Shown here: one piece after another, positions 33,743 to 41,422 of the stretch | Position numbering within the stretch: position 1 is the stretch's first letter | How the letters are laid out: each line of letters begins with the position of its first letter | Assembly (NCBI GenBank): GCA_021797495.1 | Contig: JAJZZO010000007.1 | Span: 1 to 51,379, forward strand | Direction of reading: 5' to 3' | DNA: 51,379 nt | Source of the DNA: Microcaldota archaeon | GTDB taxonomy: Archaea; Micrarchaeota; Micrarchaeia; Micrarchaeales; Micrarchaeaceae | Position numbers and translations under genes: made by a program | The notes under the pieces: generated by a model | Databases searched by the model: none | What the model was told of the DNA's origin: nothing | The model's input: the letters and a program-made list of their open reading frames with translations, nothing else

Positions 33743-34063
33743 TCACACCATTCGCTTTAATTTTTTGTTTTGTTTAGCTTCATTTTTTTTAAAAGCAAAT
33801 ATCTCTTCTAGGAATTTTGCATGTTCTATTATTTTCTTGCCTTTTTCCGTAGTTTTGTAGGCTATTACTTTTCTCCCATTTTTAGATTTGCTTATTACTT
33901 CTTCCATTGCTCCAGATGTTACTAGTTCGTCTAGTCTTCTTGACACTGTTGCCGAACTCAAATGTTTATTCTTTAACGATATCTTTGTAAAATCGTTAAA
34001 CGATTTCGGATCGTGTCCGTCAGCCAGCAGCAATATTTCCAACGTCCCTTTTGGTAGTACCAT
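33743..34063 (-). CDS. Winged-helix transcription regulator
   Basis: The 106-residue protein has a winged-helix core: GTLEILLLADG, then the helix-turn-helix FTKISLKNKHLSSATVSRRLDELVTSGAMEE and the wing KVIAYKTTEKG. The C-terminal helix is basic and may aid dimer formation. It is divergent from the VOC protein gene, and AT-rich promoter sequence (34080-34210) lies between them. It resembles HxlR/MarR-like one-domain regulators. A region of 175 bases without a gene (33568-33742) separates it from the membrane protein upstream. Confidence 0.75.
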   Translation of the reverse strand: MVLPKGTLEILLLADGHDPKSFNDFTKISLKNKHLSSATVSRRLDELVTSGAMEEVISKSKNGRKVIAYKTTEKGKKIIEHAKFLEEIFAFKKNEAKQNKKLKRMV

Positions 34064-34210
34064 ATAATCTCACTATTTGTAAATCAGCATATATATACCC
34101 CATTATATTTAGTTGTTTGCAATAATGCTTTAATATACTAAAGTATCATATACAATAACAAAGTTATATATATTAAGGTGAAGTATATTAGTTATAAGCG
34201 AGATGATTAA

Positions 34211-34678
34211 ATGAAGAACGCAACACACGAAATAAGTCATTTTGAAATTCCTGCGAAGGACCCTGAAAAGCTTAGGAACTTTTATACTAACGTCTTTGGA
34301 TGGAAATTCAGCAATACGGCCAAACAAGATATGCAGTATTGGAGCATAAAAACAGGAACTAAACACATACCTGGAGTGAATGGTGGGATGTACAAGAAAG
34401 GCAGCGAAAATCAGACAGTAGTAAACTATATCAGTACACCTAGCATAGACGAATCAATGGCAGAAATCGAGAAGGAAGGAGGCCACATAACGGTAGGGAA
34501 GAAAGAGATAGAGGGCGAAGGATTTACTGCAGTGGGTGTTGACCCTGAAGGAAATGCAATAGGATTATTCGAATCTAAAAACAACGGCGTGTTTAAGCGC
34601 AGAGGAACCCAGAGCCAGAGCGGTGCAGACAGAATAAGATCCAAACATAGGAATGACACTAGGGCCGACAGTAAGTAG
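34211..34678 (+). CDS. VOC-family (glyoxalase-like) protein
   Basis: The 155-residue protein has the paired beta-alpha-beta-beta-beta modules of the VOC superfamily: HFEIPAKDPEKLRNFYTNVFGWKF at the start, and GVDPEGNAIGLFE near residues 115-128. This layout is common in CFP32-like proteins of unknown substrate. The last 25 residues are basic and Ser/Arg-rich and look disordered. It is divergent from the winged-helix regulator, which may control it. A perfect hairpin follows the gene (34696-34719). Confidence 0.82.
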   Translation: MKNATHEISHFEIPAKDPEKLRNFYTNVFGWKFSNTAKQDMQYWSIKTGTKHIPGVNGGMYKKGSENQTVVNYISTPSIDESMAEIEKEGGHITVGKKEIEGEGFTAVGVDPEGNAIGLFESKNNGVFKRRGTQSQSGADRIRSKHRNDTRADSK

Positions 34679-34695
34679 TTATAAAATTAAAGAGG

Positions 34696-34719
34696 AGGAT
34701 TGCAGATTACTGCAATCCT
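34696..34719 (+). terminator. Perfect hairpin after the VOC gene
   Basis: AGGATTGCAG at 34696-34705 pairs completely with CTGCAATCCT at 34710-34719, leaving the loop ATTA. Only a short T-run follows. It may act as a terminator or 3' end stabiliser, and its symmetry would also suit a protein-binding site. Confidence 0.5.
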
Positions 34720-34798
34720 TTCAGTATCTGTTAGGTATTTGTATTGGACGTTATTTACCTCGAAATAGGTAACATCAGAAAAGTTAGATTATAATATA

Positions 34799-35116
34799 AT
34801 GAGTGATTTGTTGGAGAAAAACACAGGATACGGAGTAGGGTTATTGCTTACAGTGATATTAATTGCATTGATAGTTATATTTATCTTACCGCTTAGCGGA
34901 GGTCTGCTATATACGCTCTTGATAAATACGATAGTAGGATTTATTGTCATATTTCTTGTTAATGCAATATTCGGGCTTGGCATACGGTACGATCTTCTCG
35001 TATTGATATTTGTTGCAATATTCGGATTGCTTGCAGTTGCAATACTAATAATACTTAACCTTCTAGGGATAGGCAGAACAAACAGGCCAAACAGACATAG
35101 TAGAAACCAGAATTAA
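34799..35116 (+). CDS. BofA-like membrane protein (first of a pair)
   Basis: The 105 residues have three hydrophobic helices (about 13-32, 36-58 and 64-90). The pattern INTIVGFIVIFLVNAIFGLGI then LLVLIFVAIFGLLAVAILIILNLLGI is that of the BofA family, which in Bacillus inhibits the SpoIVFB protease and in archaea has no known role. ATG 34799 lies just after AT-rich promoter sequence and may be leaderless. A paralogue follows 11 bases after its stop. Confidence 0.7.
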   Translation: MSDLLEKNTGYGVGLLLTVILIALIVIFILPLSGGLLYTLLINTIVGFIVIFLVNAIFGLGIRYDLLVLIFVAIFGLLAVAILIILNLLGIGRTNRPNRHSRNQN

Positions 35117-35127
35117 TAGGTAATGAT

Positions 35128-35397
35128 ATGCTAGACATAATTATTGGCGGAATTGCGTCAGAACTATTGCTTATAGTAGCAATAGCAGTAGTTTTATTGA
35201 TAATATTCAAGTTTGGAAACATAATTCTCGGACTTATAATAAATAGCATACTTGGTCTCATAGCAATATGGCTTGCAAACAGCATCCTGAGTTTAGGGAT
35301 AATATACAACTGGATCATAATTATCGCAGTGGCCATATTTGGACTGCCAGCGGCTGCAATAATAATAATACTGAAGATATTGGGAATTTCGGTATAA
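35128..35397 (+). CDS. BofA-like membrane protein (second of a pair)
   Basis: The 89 residues have the same helix pattern as the gene before it (INSILGLIAIWLANSILSLGI, then IIIIAVAIFGLPAAAIIIILKILGI), without the basic tail. GGTAATGAT before ATG 35128 is a ribosome site. The two proteins may form one complex. Co-transcription with the pilin-like gene and the 44-residue basic gene is suggested by 10-20 base gaps. Confidence 0.7.
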   Translation: MLDIIIGGIASELLLIVAIAVVLLIIFKFGNIILGLIINSILGLIAIWLANSILSLGIIYNWIIIIAVAIFGLPAAAIIIILKILGISV

Positions 35398-35418
35398 TAC
35401 CTTTAATCGGTGAATGAA

Positions 35419-36054
35419 ATGAGTCAACAAAAAACAGAAAAATTTTATACAGTATCTGCAAGACTATTATTTTCTGCCCTGATTGTGGCGCTAATAGTAA
35501 TTCTGATACTAAGCATTTCCATAGGATATGTAGCTAATCGTAGCGCGGTTGCGCCATCTTCAGTATCGGGAACAACGACTAGTACGATAGCCCCTGGAGT
35601 GACAACTACTGTTGCGCCAGTTACAGTAACAGGTGCCCACAATATTACTGTTGCAAACACCACCCCGATAGTAGTGAGTGTAGGTTGCACATCAACCTTG
35701 AGTTACAAATGCATAAATCCTGTGCTTAATTATTCGACAGGGAACCTTACGGTGGCATTGAGTCAAAACACAGGATATAACTGGACAAGCGTAACTGTTA
35801 GGTTTGTTACACTGGGTACGGTTTACTCTAACGGAGTGCCGGAACTGTCATGGTCGCCACCGCAGGCTGTAAACGTAACTGGAGGATTGAAATCGAATGT
35901 TACAAAGTATATAAACATACCGATAACCTCAGGGCCTGTTGCCATAGGTAGCAATATAACTGGCTCAATCTGGGCTAAGTACCAATTACAAGTTGGAGAG
36001 CAGGTATCATATGCAAATATGTCATCCGCAATAATCGTGGTACGTAGAGCTTGA
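35419..36054 (+). CDS. Membrane-anchored pilin-like surface protein
   Basis: ATG 35419 follows GGTGAATGAA; the GTG inside that ribosome site (35410) is not the start. The 211 residues comprise a basic start, one membrane helix (about 15-38), a Thr/Val/Pro linker (about 45-70) and an external domain. That domain begins VGCTSTLSYKCINPVLNYSTGNL, with paired cysteines, SQNTG and VRFVTLGT. The same domain ends the Yip1-like protein at 13529-14512. The start resembles archaeal pilin-type proteins, but no clear class III cleavage site is seen. Confidence 0.68.
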   Translation: MSQQKTEKFYTVSARLLFSALIVALIVILILSISIGYVANRSAVAPSSVSGTTTSTIAPGVTTTVAPVTVTGAHNITVANTTPIVVSVGCTSTLSYKCINPVLNYSTGNLTVALSQNTGYNWTSVTVRFVTLGTVYSNGVPELSWSPPQAVNVTGGLKSNVTKYINIPITSGPVAIGSNITGSIWAKYQLQVGEQVSYANMSSAIIVVRRA

Positions 36055-36071
36055 TTTGATAGGTGAATAGA

Positions 36072-36206
36072 ATGGCGAAAAAAAGCAGAGGAGGAAGAAT
36101 GGAAGCAGCAAAAAAACGTGCAGCTAAATACGGAAAGGGAAATAAGAATAAACACCCGCGTATGGTAAAAAATCGCCCCGCTGGAAAAAAGATAATGAGG
36201 ACATAA
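36072..36206 (+). CDS. 44-residue highly basic protein
   Basis: A small gene starting at ATG 36072, preceded by AGGTGAATAG, and ending at TAA 36206. Nearly half of its residues are Lys or Arg (MAKKSRGGRMEAAKKRAAKY...), with Gly and Ala, and it contains no acidic residue apart from one Glu. It looks like a ribosome- or nucleic-acid-associated protein. No family is recognised. It is the last gene of the BofA and pilin-like run and lies directly before the structured RNA candidate. Confidence 0.6.
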   Translation: MAKKSRGGRMEAAKKRAAKYGKGNKNKHPRMVKNRPAGKKIMRT

Positions 36207-36456
36207 TAGGTGAGTTACAGAAGCTGGGACGACCAAAAGGTTGTCACAGCTTATTTCTCAACCTTATGGCAAGACATTATTAACATGGCTGTAAAAACGT
36301 TGAGGTAATAACGCCGTTAAGTTTGACGTATTGCCTTAGAGACGGGATGAAGTTACAGCTCAAAAACCATCACAAAGCACATTTGTGGTGTTAAGCCCTG
36401 GCACCAATTTAACCCCCTGCCGGAACCCCAGCTTAACACCCTTTTTTATTTTTTCT
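36207..36456 (+). ncRNA. Structured RNA candidate with terminator hairpin
   Basis: Several strong helices lie in a row. Hairpin A pairs AAGCTG (36221-36226) with CAGCTT (36247-36252), plus a 7-pair inner helix and an AAAA loop. Hairpin B pairs CTCAAC with GTTGAG. Hairpin D has nine pairs (36368-36376 with 36382-36390). Terminal helix E pairs GGTGTTAAGC (36387-36396) with GCTTAACACC (36431-36440), and a long T-run follows. D and E share four bases, so they compete. I do not recognise RNase P or SRP RNA. A 32-codon frame from GTG 36210 also exists, so part of it could be coding. Confidence 0.5.
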
Positions 36457-36492
36457 TGTTTTGTCACATTGACTTTATAGAAATTAGGGTAA

Positions 36493-36525
36493 GTGACCTC
36501 CTCCCGCGCCTAAAGGCGTGGGTTT
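36493..36525 (-). repeat. Right-end hairpin of a decayed IS605-type element
   Basis: GTGACCTCCTCCCGCGCC...GGCGTGGGTTTCC folds as CCCGCGCC, loop TAAA, GGCGTGGG. The intact element at 50099 ends in the closely similar GTGACATCCTCCC with a CCCACCCG...CGGTGTGGG hairpin. Confidence 0.75.
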
Positions 36526-36545
36526 CCAGTGGCGTTTTTGATTTA

Positions 36546-36984
36546 TCATCTTGAAACACCACGTATAGTTCCTAATTCACCGACATTTGCCTCCCGTTGA
36601 GGTCTCACAACCACAAGGCAATTTTATCTTACCCATTGTCATTCCGCAGTTATTGTTGCGATAGAGCCTGTCCGTTAACGTCAGTTTCTCGCTGCTTTTT
36701 TAGGTTATTGCGATTGCTGCATTCCTGTGTGGGATTTTTGGGTCTACACACGCACACGGTATTTATACGCGCTTTTCAACAACTGCATCCACTACATTAC
36801 CGATGTCTATATGCATTACAGTGGGCTTATATCCCACCATTGAAAGTGTTATGCGTATAAATAATACATTGTCAACGGCGTCCAGTTTTGCATGATTTAC
36901 ATATGCCGAGACCGTTGTGGAAATCTTCGTCACATACCCGCCTTCCACAAAGCTTGCATGTGTGCTTTGCAAGTCTTTTTCCAC
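36546..36984 (-). pseudogene. tnpB: Decayed tnpB of an IS605-type element
   Basis: This is the C-terminal remnant of an RNA-guided nuclease gene. In one frame VRPQREANVGEL to stop 36546 matches the end of the intact TnpB at 50139 (VRPQREAVLEEL). In another, TQECSNRNNLKK matches its zinc-finger start TQECSSCHNIKR, but Cys is lost and a one-base deletion and stops follow. Further upstream, a 73-codon frame (36763-36984) contains VEKDLQ and NHAKLDAV, which weakly resemble the VEKLNIQ and NHNLAQAI part of TnpB, so it is probably remnant too. No function is expected. About 300 bases of this stretch hold no real gene. Confidence 0.65.
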
Positions 36985-37012
36985 ATATATCGCATATCAC
37001 ATTGATTTCCAT

Positions 37013-38008
37013 CTAACCGCCATTTTTAGCTCCATCTGTTTTAGCTTTAGGTTTTTGTACTACAGAGTCGAAATTTATGTATTCTCCTAAGAGCTCCTTG
37101 GCCTTTGACAAGGAAAGGGGCCTCATTCCCTTGTTTTTGGAGTAGTTGCACTGGTAGCGTATGTACGTTTCGCTTACGTCAGTGTTCGGGTTCAGCTGTT
37201 TGCATTCCTCTATGTATTTCTTTATCACGTCTGTTGCCTCATCCACGCCCAGGCCCTTGACATTTACTAGATACGGAGCCAAAACAAGGTTGACGGTCCT
37301 GTGGCGCACGTCAGGTATCGGAGTGGCAAGCACCTCGTCTATCCACGTGCTGCCATGCGATAGAACGCTTGACATGCTTGGCTTGGAGGCGCTTTCCGGA
37401 AGCTTGAGCTTCGAAGAAGCATAATAGTCAACCAGCTCCTTCGGGAGCTGGCCCTTTGGTATCGGCAAGCCCGAAAGCACCCTGAGGTATATCGAATGCT
37501 CCAATACCTTCGAAAGCTCGTTCCTGTCAAGTATCACGAAACCGCTCTTGAGCTTCATGTTCACAAGGGCGTAATTCTCGCCTTTCGGGGCTTTCATCAG
37601 GTATTCTGAGAATGAGACTATGAACTCGTCGGAGTTGGTGCTTGATACCGCATAGGAGAGCTGTGACGCTATATGCATTATGGTTTGGGCTGGCTCGGCT
37701 TTAAGCGCCATGCCTGAGCGCCTGGCTTCCCCTGATGCGAATGCCCTTATAAGCGCAGCGTTCGAAGATGCGCTCACCAGCATCCTAGCGTATATGTAGC
37801 TTATCACGTAGCCGAGCTTAACGTTCTCAAGCTCTATCTTGAAATATGCCTGCTTTTTGTTCATAGCGGCCTCTACCCTGTCCTTCCCCAATTCCAGGTA
37901 TTTGTATTCTATCCGCTTAGGCCCCTTCTCCGCTATTACCCTCTTGGCCTCTTCCGAAAACGGATATTTGTAGGCTATGTCTATTTCGTCTGTTGTCAGC
38001 ATTTTCAA
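37013..38008 (-). CDS. priL: DNA primase large subunit (PriL), apparently without the Fe-S cysteines
   Basis: The protein has 331 residues from TTG 38008 (ATG 38002 is an alternative). The N-terminal part has PriL style: YKYPFSEEAKR, YIYARMLVSASSNAALIRAF, then ALVNMKLKSGFVILDRNELSKVLEHSIYLRVLSGLP. The C-terminal part keeps the fold pattern RHRTVNLVLAPYLVNVKGLGVDEA and IRYQCNYSKNKGMRPLSLSK. It lacks the PPC and later Cys positions that hold the 4Fe-4S cluster in usual PriL; only two Cys occur there. PriL helps the catalytic subunit start RNA primers. A PriX-like Fe-S-free subunit is the closest known analogy. Confidence 0.75.
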   Translation of the reverse strand: MKMLTTDEIDIAYKYPFSEEAKRVIAEKGPKRIEYKYLELGKDRVEAAMNKKQAYFKIELENVKLGYVISYIYARMLVSASSNAALIRAFASGEARRSGMALKAEPAQTIMHIASQLSYAVSSTNSDEFIVSFSEYLMKAPKGENYALVNMKLKSGFVILDRNELSKVLEHSIYLRVLSGLPIPKGQLPKELVDYYASSKLKLPESASKPSMSSVLSHGSTWIDEVLATPIPDVRHRTVNLVLAPYLVNVKGLGVDEATDVIKKYIEECKQLNPNTDVSETYIRYQCNYSKNKGMRPLSLSKAKELLGEYINFDSVVQKPKAKTDGAKNGG

Positions 38009-38067
38009 GCCCTGATGCCTTATACAGTTGAATTATAAGCTTTTCATAATAAATAGCTAATGTTGTT

Positions 38068-38718
38068 ATGGAAAAACAGAAGAACCGCAATGCAGAAATG
38101 TCATTGCTTAGGATGGATAGCTTTGGCGTGGATCCTGGTGCAGCTCAGGAGCAATATATCAATAATGCCGAAGACGAGGATTTTGACATGGAAGAAAAGT
38201 ATGAGCCAATAGCGCACCCGGCTTTTGAAGCGGCTTTCTCGACCTTCATGGAGGTTTTGGAAAACTCTGCGATTTTTTACCAAAGCGATGCGATTTCAAA
38301 CGAGCTGGCAGATAGAATCAATCCCGAAAAAGTCATCTCTACTCTTATAAGCAAATTTGGTGCGCAGAACGATATGGACGAAATAGTAGAACAGATAGAA
38401 TCTTATACGGAATCGTTCGAGAAAGCGATAAGAATGCTCAAAAGCATGGAAATGAAAGGAGCTACCGAAGCCGAAATAGAAAAGGAGGAGGCAGAGCTTT
38501 TTACTAAAATAGCCTTAAAATTTGAAAACGAAACATCGGATTTCGGAGATGCGACCTACGAATTCGCACTAAAAAGGCTTTATATGGACTTTATGCAGGT
38601 ATCCAATATGGACTCCAAGCATGGCCATAAAATATTCGACTTCTTTGCCATTGCTGGTAATCCAGAGTACAAGAAAGGCATATATGACGAACTCTCGGAA
38701 AATATAAATGATAGTTAA
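38068..38718 (+). CDS. Acidic helical protein, unknown
   Basis: The 216 residues are strongly acidic and almost entirely helical (EIVEQIESYTESFEKAIRMLKSMEMKGATEAEIEKEEAELF). The first 50 residues look disordered. No motif or family is recognised. A TATA-like AATAAATAG lies about 20 bases before ATG 38068. It is divergent from priL with only about 60 bases between, so the two could share regulation. A tRNA gene follows 69 bases downstream. Confidence 0.65.
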   Translation: MEKQKNRNAEMSLLRMDSFGVDPGAAQEQYINNAEDEDFDMEEKYEPIAHPAFEAAFSTFMEVLENSAIFYQSDAISNELADRINPEKVISTLISKFGAQNDMDEIVEQIESYTESFEKAIRMLKSMEMKGATEAEIEKEEAELFTKIALKFENETSDFGDATYEFALKRLYMDFMQVSNMDSKHGHKIFDFFAIAGNPEYKKGIYDELSENINDS

Positions 38719-38787
38719 GCATTAATCCAAAATTCGAGCAAGAATTAAAAGCAGCGATGTTAAAATATGCACTGAAAGCCGTACACG

Positions 38788-38859
38788 GGGCTGTACGCTA
38801 ACCTGGCAGACTTCCAGCCTCGGGCGCTGGATATCCGAGTTCAAATCTCGGCAGCCCCA
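38788..38859 (+). tRNA. tRNA-Pro (anticodon CGG)
   Basis: Acceptor GGGGCTG (38788-38794) pairs with CAGCCCC (38852-38858), and the discriminator base is A. The anticodon stem CCAGC/GCTGG holds the loop CTCGGGC, anticodon CGG. The T arm is CCGAG TTCAAAT CTCGG. No CCA is encoded. The D arm keeps A14, G18-G19 and A21, but its stem is poor: C10-T25 and C12-A23 are mismatches and only G11-C24 and T13-G22 pair. A TATA box (TTAAAATATG, about 38761-38770) lies about 25 bases upstream, and TTTT follows. Confidence 0.9.
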
Positions 38860-38986
38860 TTTTCACGCTTCGAGAGAAGGAAAACAATGGGGATACACAA
38901 GAGTTTAATAAACTTATTACAACTCTCAGGATCTGGCTCATAATATGCATTTATACTTGACTTTCTTATCATTCGTGTGTGGTTTC

Positions 38987-39400
38987 ATGAAGTTCGAAGA
39001 AATAGCTGAAAAGGTAAAAAAGTTAGGCCTGCCTGCGGGAAAATACGCATTGTTCGGCTCAGTGCCGTTGTCGGCGCATAGCATCCGGGAATCCAACGAC
39101 GCGGATATTATAGCCACGCAGGATGTCTACGACGCGCTGAAGGCGAAGGGCTGGAACGAAAAGATATACCCGGACGGCAGGAGGATGCTCGACAGCGATT
39201 GTTTTGAGGTAGGTGCAGAGTGGACTTACGGCTCCTACAATCCCGACCCTGCAAGGCTTATAGCCGAAGCGGAAACCATAGAAGGCGTGCCTGTGGTAAG
39301 GCTTGAGGAGGTGCTGAAATGGAAGAAGGCCTTCGGCAGGGAGAAAGACCTGAGAGACGTCAAACTGATTGAAGCGTACATGAAGCGCGAGACCGAATAA
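38987..39400 (+). CDS. Nucleotidyltransferase-fold protein
   Basis: The protein has 137 residues from ATG 38987, which follows GGTTTC. A TATA-like GCATTTATAC (about 38947-38956) places the transcript start after the upstream in-frame ATG 38945, so the longer reading is rejected. YALFGSVPLSAHSIRESNDADIIA (about 19-42) has the GS-x(n)-DxD shape of minimal nucleotidyltransferases. The end ALKWKKA-type helix and REKDLRDVKLIEAY recall DUF-type antitoxin or substrate-binding NTase relatives. The catalytic activity and substrate are uncertain. Confidence 0.7.
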   Translation: MKFEEIAEKVKKLGLPAGKYALFGSVPLSAHSIRESNDADIIATQDVYDALKAKGWNEKIYPDGRRMLDSDCFEVGAEWTYGSYNPDPARLIAEAETIEGVPVVRLEEVLKWKKAFGREKDLRDVKLIEAYMKRETE

Positions 39401-39415
39401 TTTATGTTTTGTAAG

Positions 39416-39622
39416 TCAGTACCTGTCTTCAAATCCAGTAGAATCGCTTTGGCTTATGGAAACTTCAGGTTCTGACGGATCGCCGCTTGCTGTGCTTGTA
39501 TCTTCTCGCAGCATTTCTTTATGAGGTGCAAAACCTGTTTCCAGATCTAAATTACCGGTTTTTTTTACAATAGGGACTTCTGGTTCTATTGGGCATTTTT
39601 CCGATTTTGTTTTTGCTTCCAT
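39416..39622 (-). CDS. Short Pro/Glu/Ser-rich protein, doubtful
   Basis: The 68 residues look disordered, with a repeated PEVPI/PEVSI phrase (IEPEVPIV and SEPEVSIS) and many Glu, Ser and Thr. TGATT precedes ATG 39622 and AT-rich sequence lies upstream. No family is recognised. It may be a real small gene or a chance frame; the phrase repeat favours a real one slightly. Confidence 0.35.
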   Translation of the reverse strand: MEAKTKSEKCPIEPEVPIVKKTGNLDLETGFAPHKEMLREDTSTASGDPSEPEVSISQSDSTGFEDRY

Positions 39623-39807
39623 ATAATCATTTTTATCTTTTTATTTTTTATTATATTTATTCCTTGTGGTTAGGGTTAATGGCAAAAACGCCGAATAAAA
39701 ATGGCAACAGCACACAACACAAATGCACCCGTTCTAGATATATTGATATTATGCTTCCGCATTGCCGGTATTATCTGTATATTAATTTTCTGTGCCTATA
39801 GTCATTT

Positions 39808-41199
39808 ATGGAAGAAGTGCTAGGAGCACAACCTGATGAACCGTTTGACATCAACGAAGAGCTCGATAAACTTCCCGTAGAGATACGGCTAAGAGCCATA
39901 GACAGGCTTAAGGTTGCAAGGCTGAGGCACAGGAAAGGGCTGTTTACTAAGATACTGCTAATTATTGCGCTCTTGGGTCCTGGCATACTCGTAATGGTTG
40001 CGGATAACGATGCCGGAGGGGTAATAACATACGCGCAAACTGGATCGATATTCGGGCTCGGTTTCTTCATACCGCTCATGGTACTCATGGTGCCTACCGC
40101 ATATCTTGTACAGTCTATGACAGTAAGGCTTGCCGCAGTGACTAGGAGGGGGCATGCTGAGATGATTTGGAAAAGGTATGGAGCGTTCTGGGGGGCTTTT
40201 TCGCTTGGAGATTTGGTCATAGCGAATTCCTTGACGCTCGTGACGGAATTCATAGGCATAACATTCGGAATGAGCATATTCGGAGTGGGACCTTACAGAG
40301 CTGTATTCATAGGTATAGCGTTCATATCTACTGTAATGCTTACGCTTAGGTATCATAAATGGGAGCGTGCCAGTCTTTTAATAGCGTTTTTCAACATGAT
40401 ATTCATACCTCTGGTATTCTTCGCGCACCCGGATTGGAGCCTTGTGGCAAAGAGCTTCCTCACATGGCACATTAACGGAGGGATTAGCACTCTTTTCATA
40501 TACGTGCTGCTTGCCAACATAGGCACCACCATAGCCCCGTGGATGCTGTTCTTCCAGCAGAGCTCAGAGGTCGACAAAGGCACTGTACCAGAGGACATCG
40601 GGGCAGGCAAAAGAGACACTTTTGTGGGTGCGGTAATAATGGCAACCGTAGCCATATGCATAATAGTGCTCACGGGCACTTTGGTTTTCAGCACCGGACA
40701 TGTAGGGAGCACAACATCCACAACAAGCTACGATATAGCTTTCATATTAAGCACCATATCCAAAAAGATAGGCACGGTGCCTGTGGAGCTTTTCGCCCTT
40801 GGGCTTATTGATGCAGGCATAATAGCGGCAATAGCCCTTACGGCAAGCACCTCGTGGGCCGTAGGAGAGGCTTTCAACTGGCCAAAGAGCATCAACCTTC
40901 CGTTTCTAGAGGGAAGAAAGTTCTACATACCAGGAATCATAAGCATGTTCGTAGCAGCTGGAATAGTGCTTTTGCCCAATGTGCCGCTTGGATTCCTGAA
41001 TATCACGGTACAGGTCATTGCTTCTATATTTATGCCAGCAGCATTGTTGTTTCTGCTACTACTCGTAAACGACAAAGAGGTAATGGGCAAGCGCGTTAAC
41101 ACCAAATGGGAGAATGCAGCGATAATAACAATAATGGTAGTGTTGGTTACTATGAGCAGCCTTTACGGGCTGAGCTTAGTGTTCCCGCATATGTTTTAG
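39808..41199 (+). CDS. Nramp-related divalent metal transporter
   Basis: The 463-residue membrane protein has about 11-12 helices and a 45-residue cytoplasmic start. Helix 1 carries DNDAGG (66-71) in place of the DPGN of classic Nramp proteins, and helix 6 carries GTTIAPW (239-245) in place of the MPH motif. These changes match the Nramp-related branch that has lost the transition-metal methionine, some members of which move Mg2+. I infer a divalent cation importer, with the ion uncertain. ATG 39808 lies about 25 bases after GTATATTAAT and may be leaderless. Confidence 0.85.
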   Translation: MEEVLGAQPDEPFDINEELDKLPVEIRLRAIDRLKVARLRHRKGLFTKILLIIALLGPGILVMVADNDAGGVITYAQTGSIFGLGFFIPLMVLMVPTAYLVQSMTVRLAAVTRRGHAEMIWKRYGAFWGAFSLGDLVIANSLTLVTEFIGITFGMSIFGVGPYRAVFIGIAFISTVMLTLRYHKWERASLLIAFFNMIFIPLVFFAHPDWSLVAKSFLTWHINGGISTLFIYVLLANIGTTIAPWMLFFQQSSEVDKGTVPEDIGAGKRDTFVGAVIMATVAICIIVLTGTLVFSTGHVGSTTSTTSYDIAFILSTISKKIGTVPVELFALGLIDAGIIAAIALTASTSWAVGEAFNWPKSINLPFLEGRKFYIPGIISMFVAAGIVLLPNVPLGFLNITVQVIASIFMPAALLFLLLLVNDKEVMGKRVNTKWENAAIITIMVVLVTMSSLYGLSLVFPHMF

Positions 41200-41207
41200 G
41201 TGATAAT

Positions 41208-41417
41208 ATGGCTTCTGACGAAAACGATTTTGGATTCATAAAGAATAAGAAGGACTGGGACAATTTCCTTAAGAAGGAAAAACTCAAAGACTATTCAAAG
41301 ATACCGGTCAAGAGGGCGCACGTTAATGGATGGGTGAAGTTTGCTTTTGTATTCTTGAGGATTTACATAGTAATAATGCTTGCCCTTATCGTTTTGGGAT
41401 TCTTGAACATCATCTAA
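41208..41417 (+). CDS. Small single-helix membrane protein after the transporter
   Basis: The 69 residues comprise an acidic/basic soluble start (MASDENDFGFIKNKKDWDNFLKKEKL) and one C-terminal membrane helix (about 45-67). GGTGATAAT before ATG 41208 overlaps the transporter stop region, so the two are coupled. It may be an accessory subunit. No family is recognised. Confidence 0.7.
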   Translation: MASDENDFGFIKNKKDWDNFLKKEKLKDYSKIPVKRAHVNGWVKFAFVFLRIYIVIMLALIVLGFLNII

Positions 41418-41422
41418 GTGCA

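Noticed and set aside
36207-36456. RNase P RNA or SRP RNA
   Set aside because: ACAGAA and CCGGAA occur, but the conserved GAGGAAAG core of RNase P and the SRP helix 8 sequence are missing and the order is wrong.
36763-36984. An independent 73-residue gene
   Set aside because: It lies within the IS remnant, weakly resembles part of TnpB (VEKDLQ, NHAKLDAV) and has no good start, so it is treated as pseudogene.
39679-39801. A 40-codon frame before the Nramp-related gene
   Set aside because: It has a poor ribosome site, an unusual composition and overlaps the likely promoter of the transporter gene.
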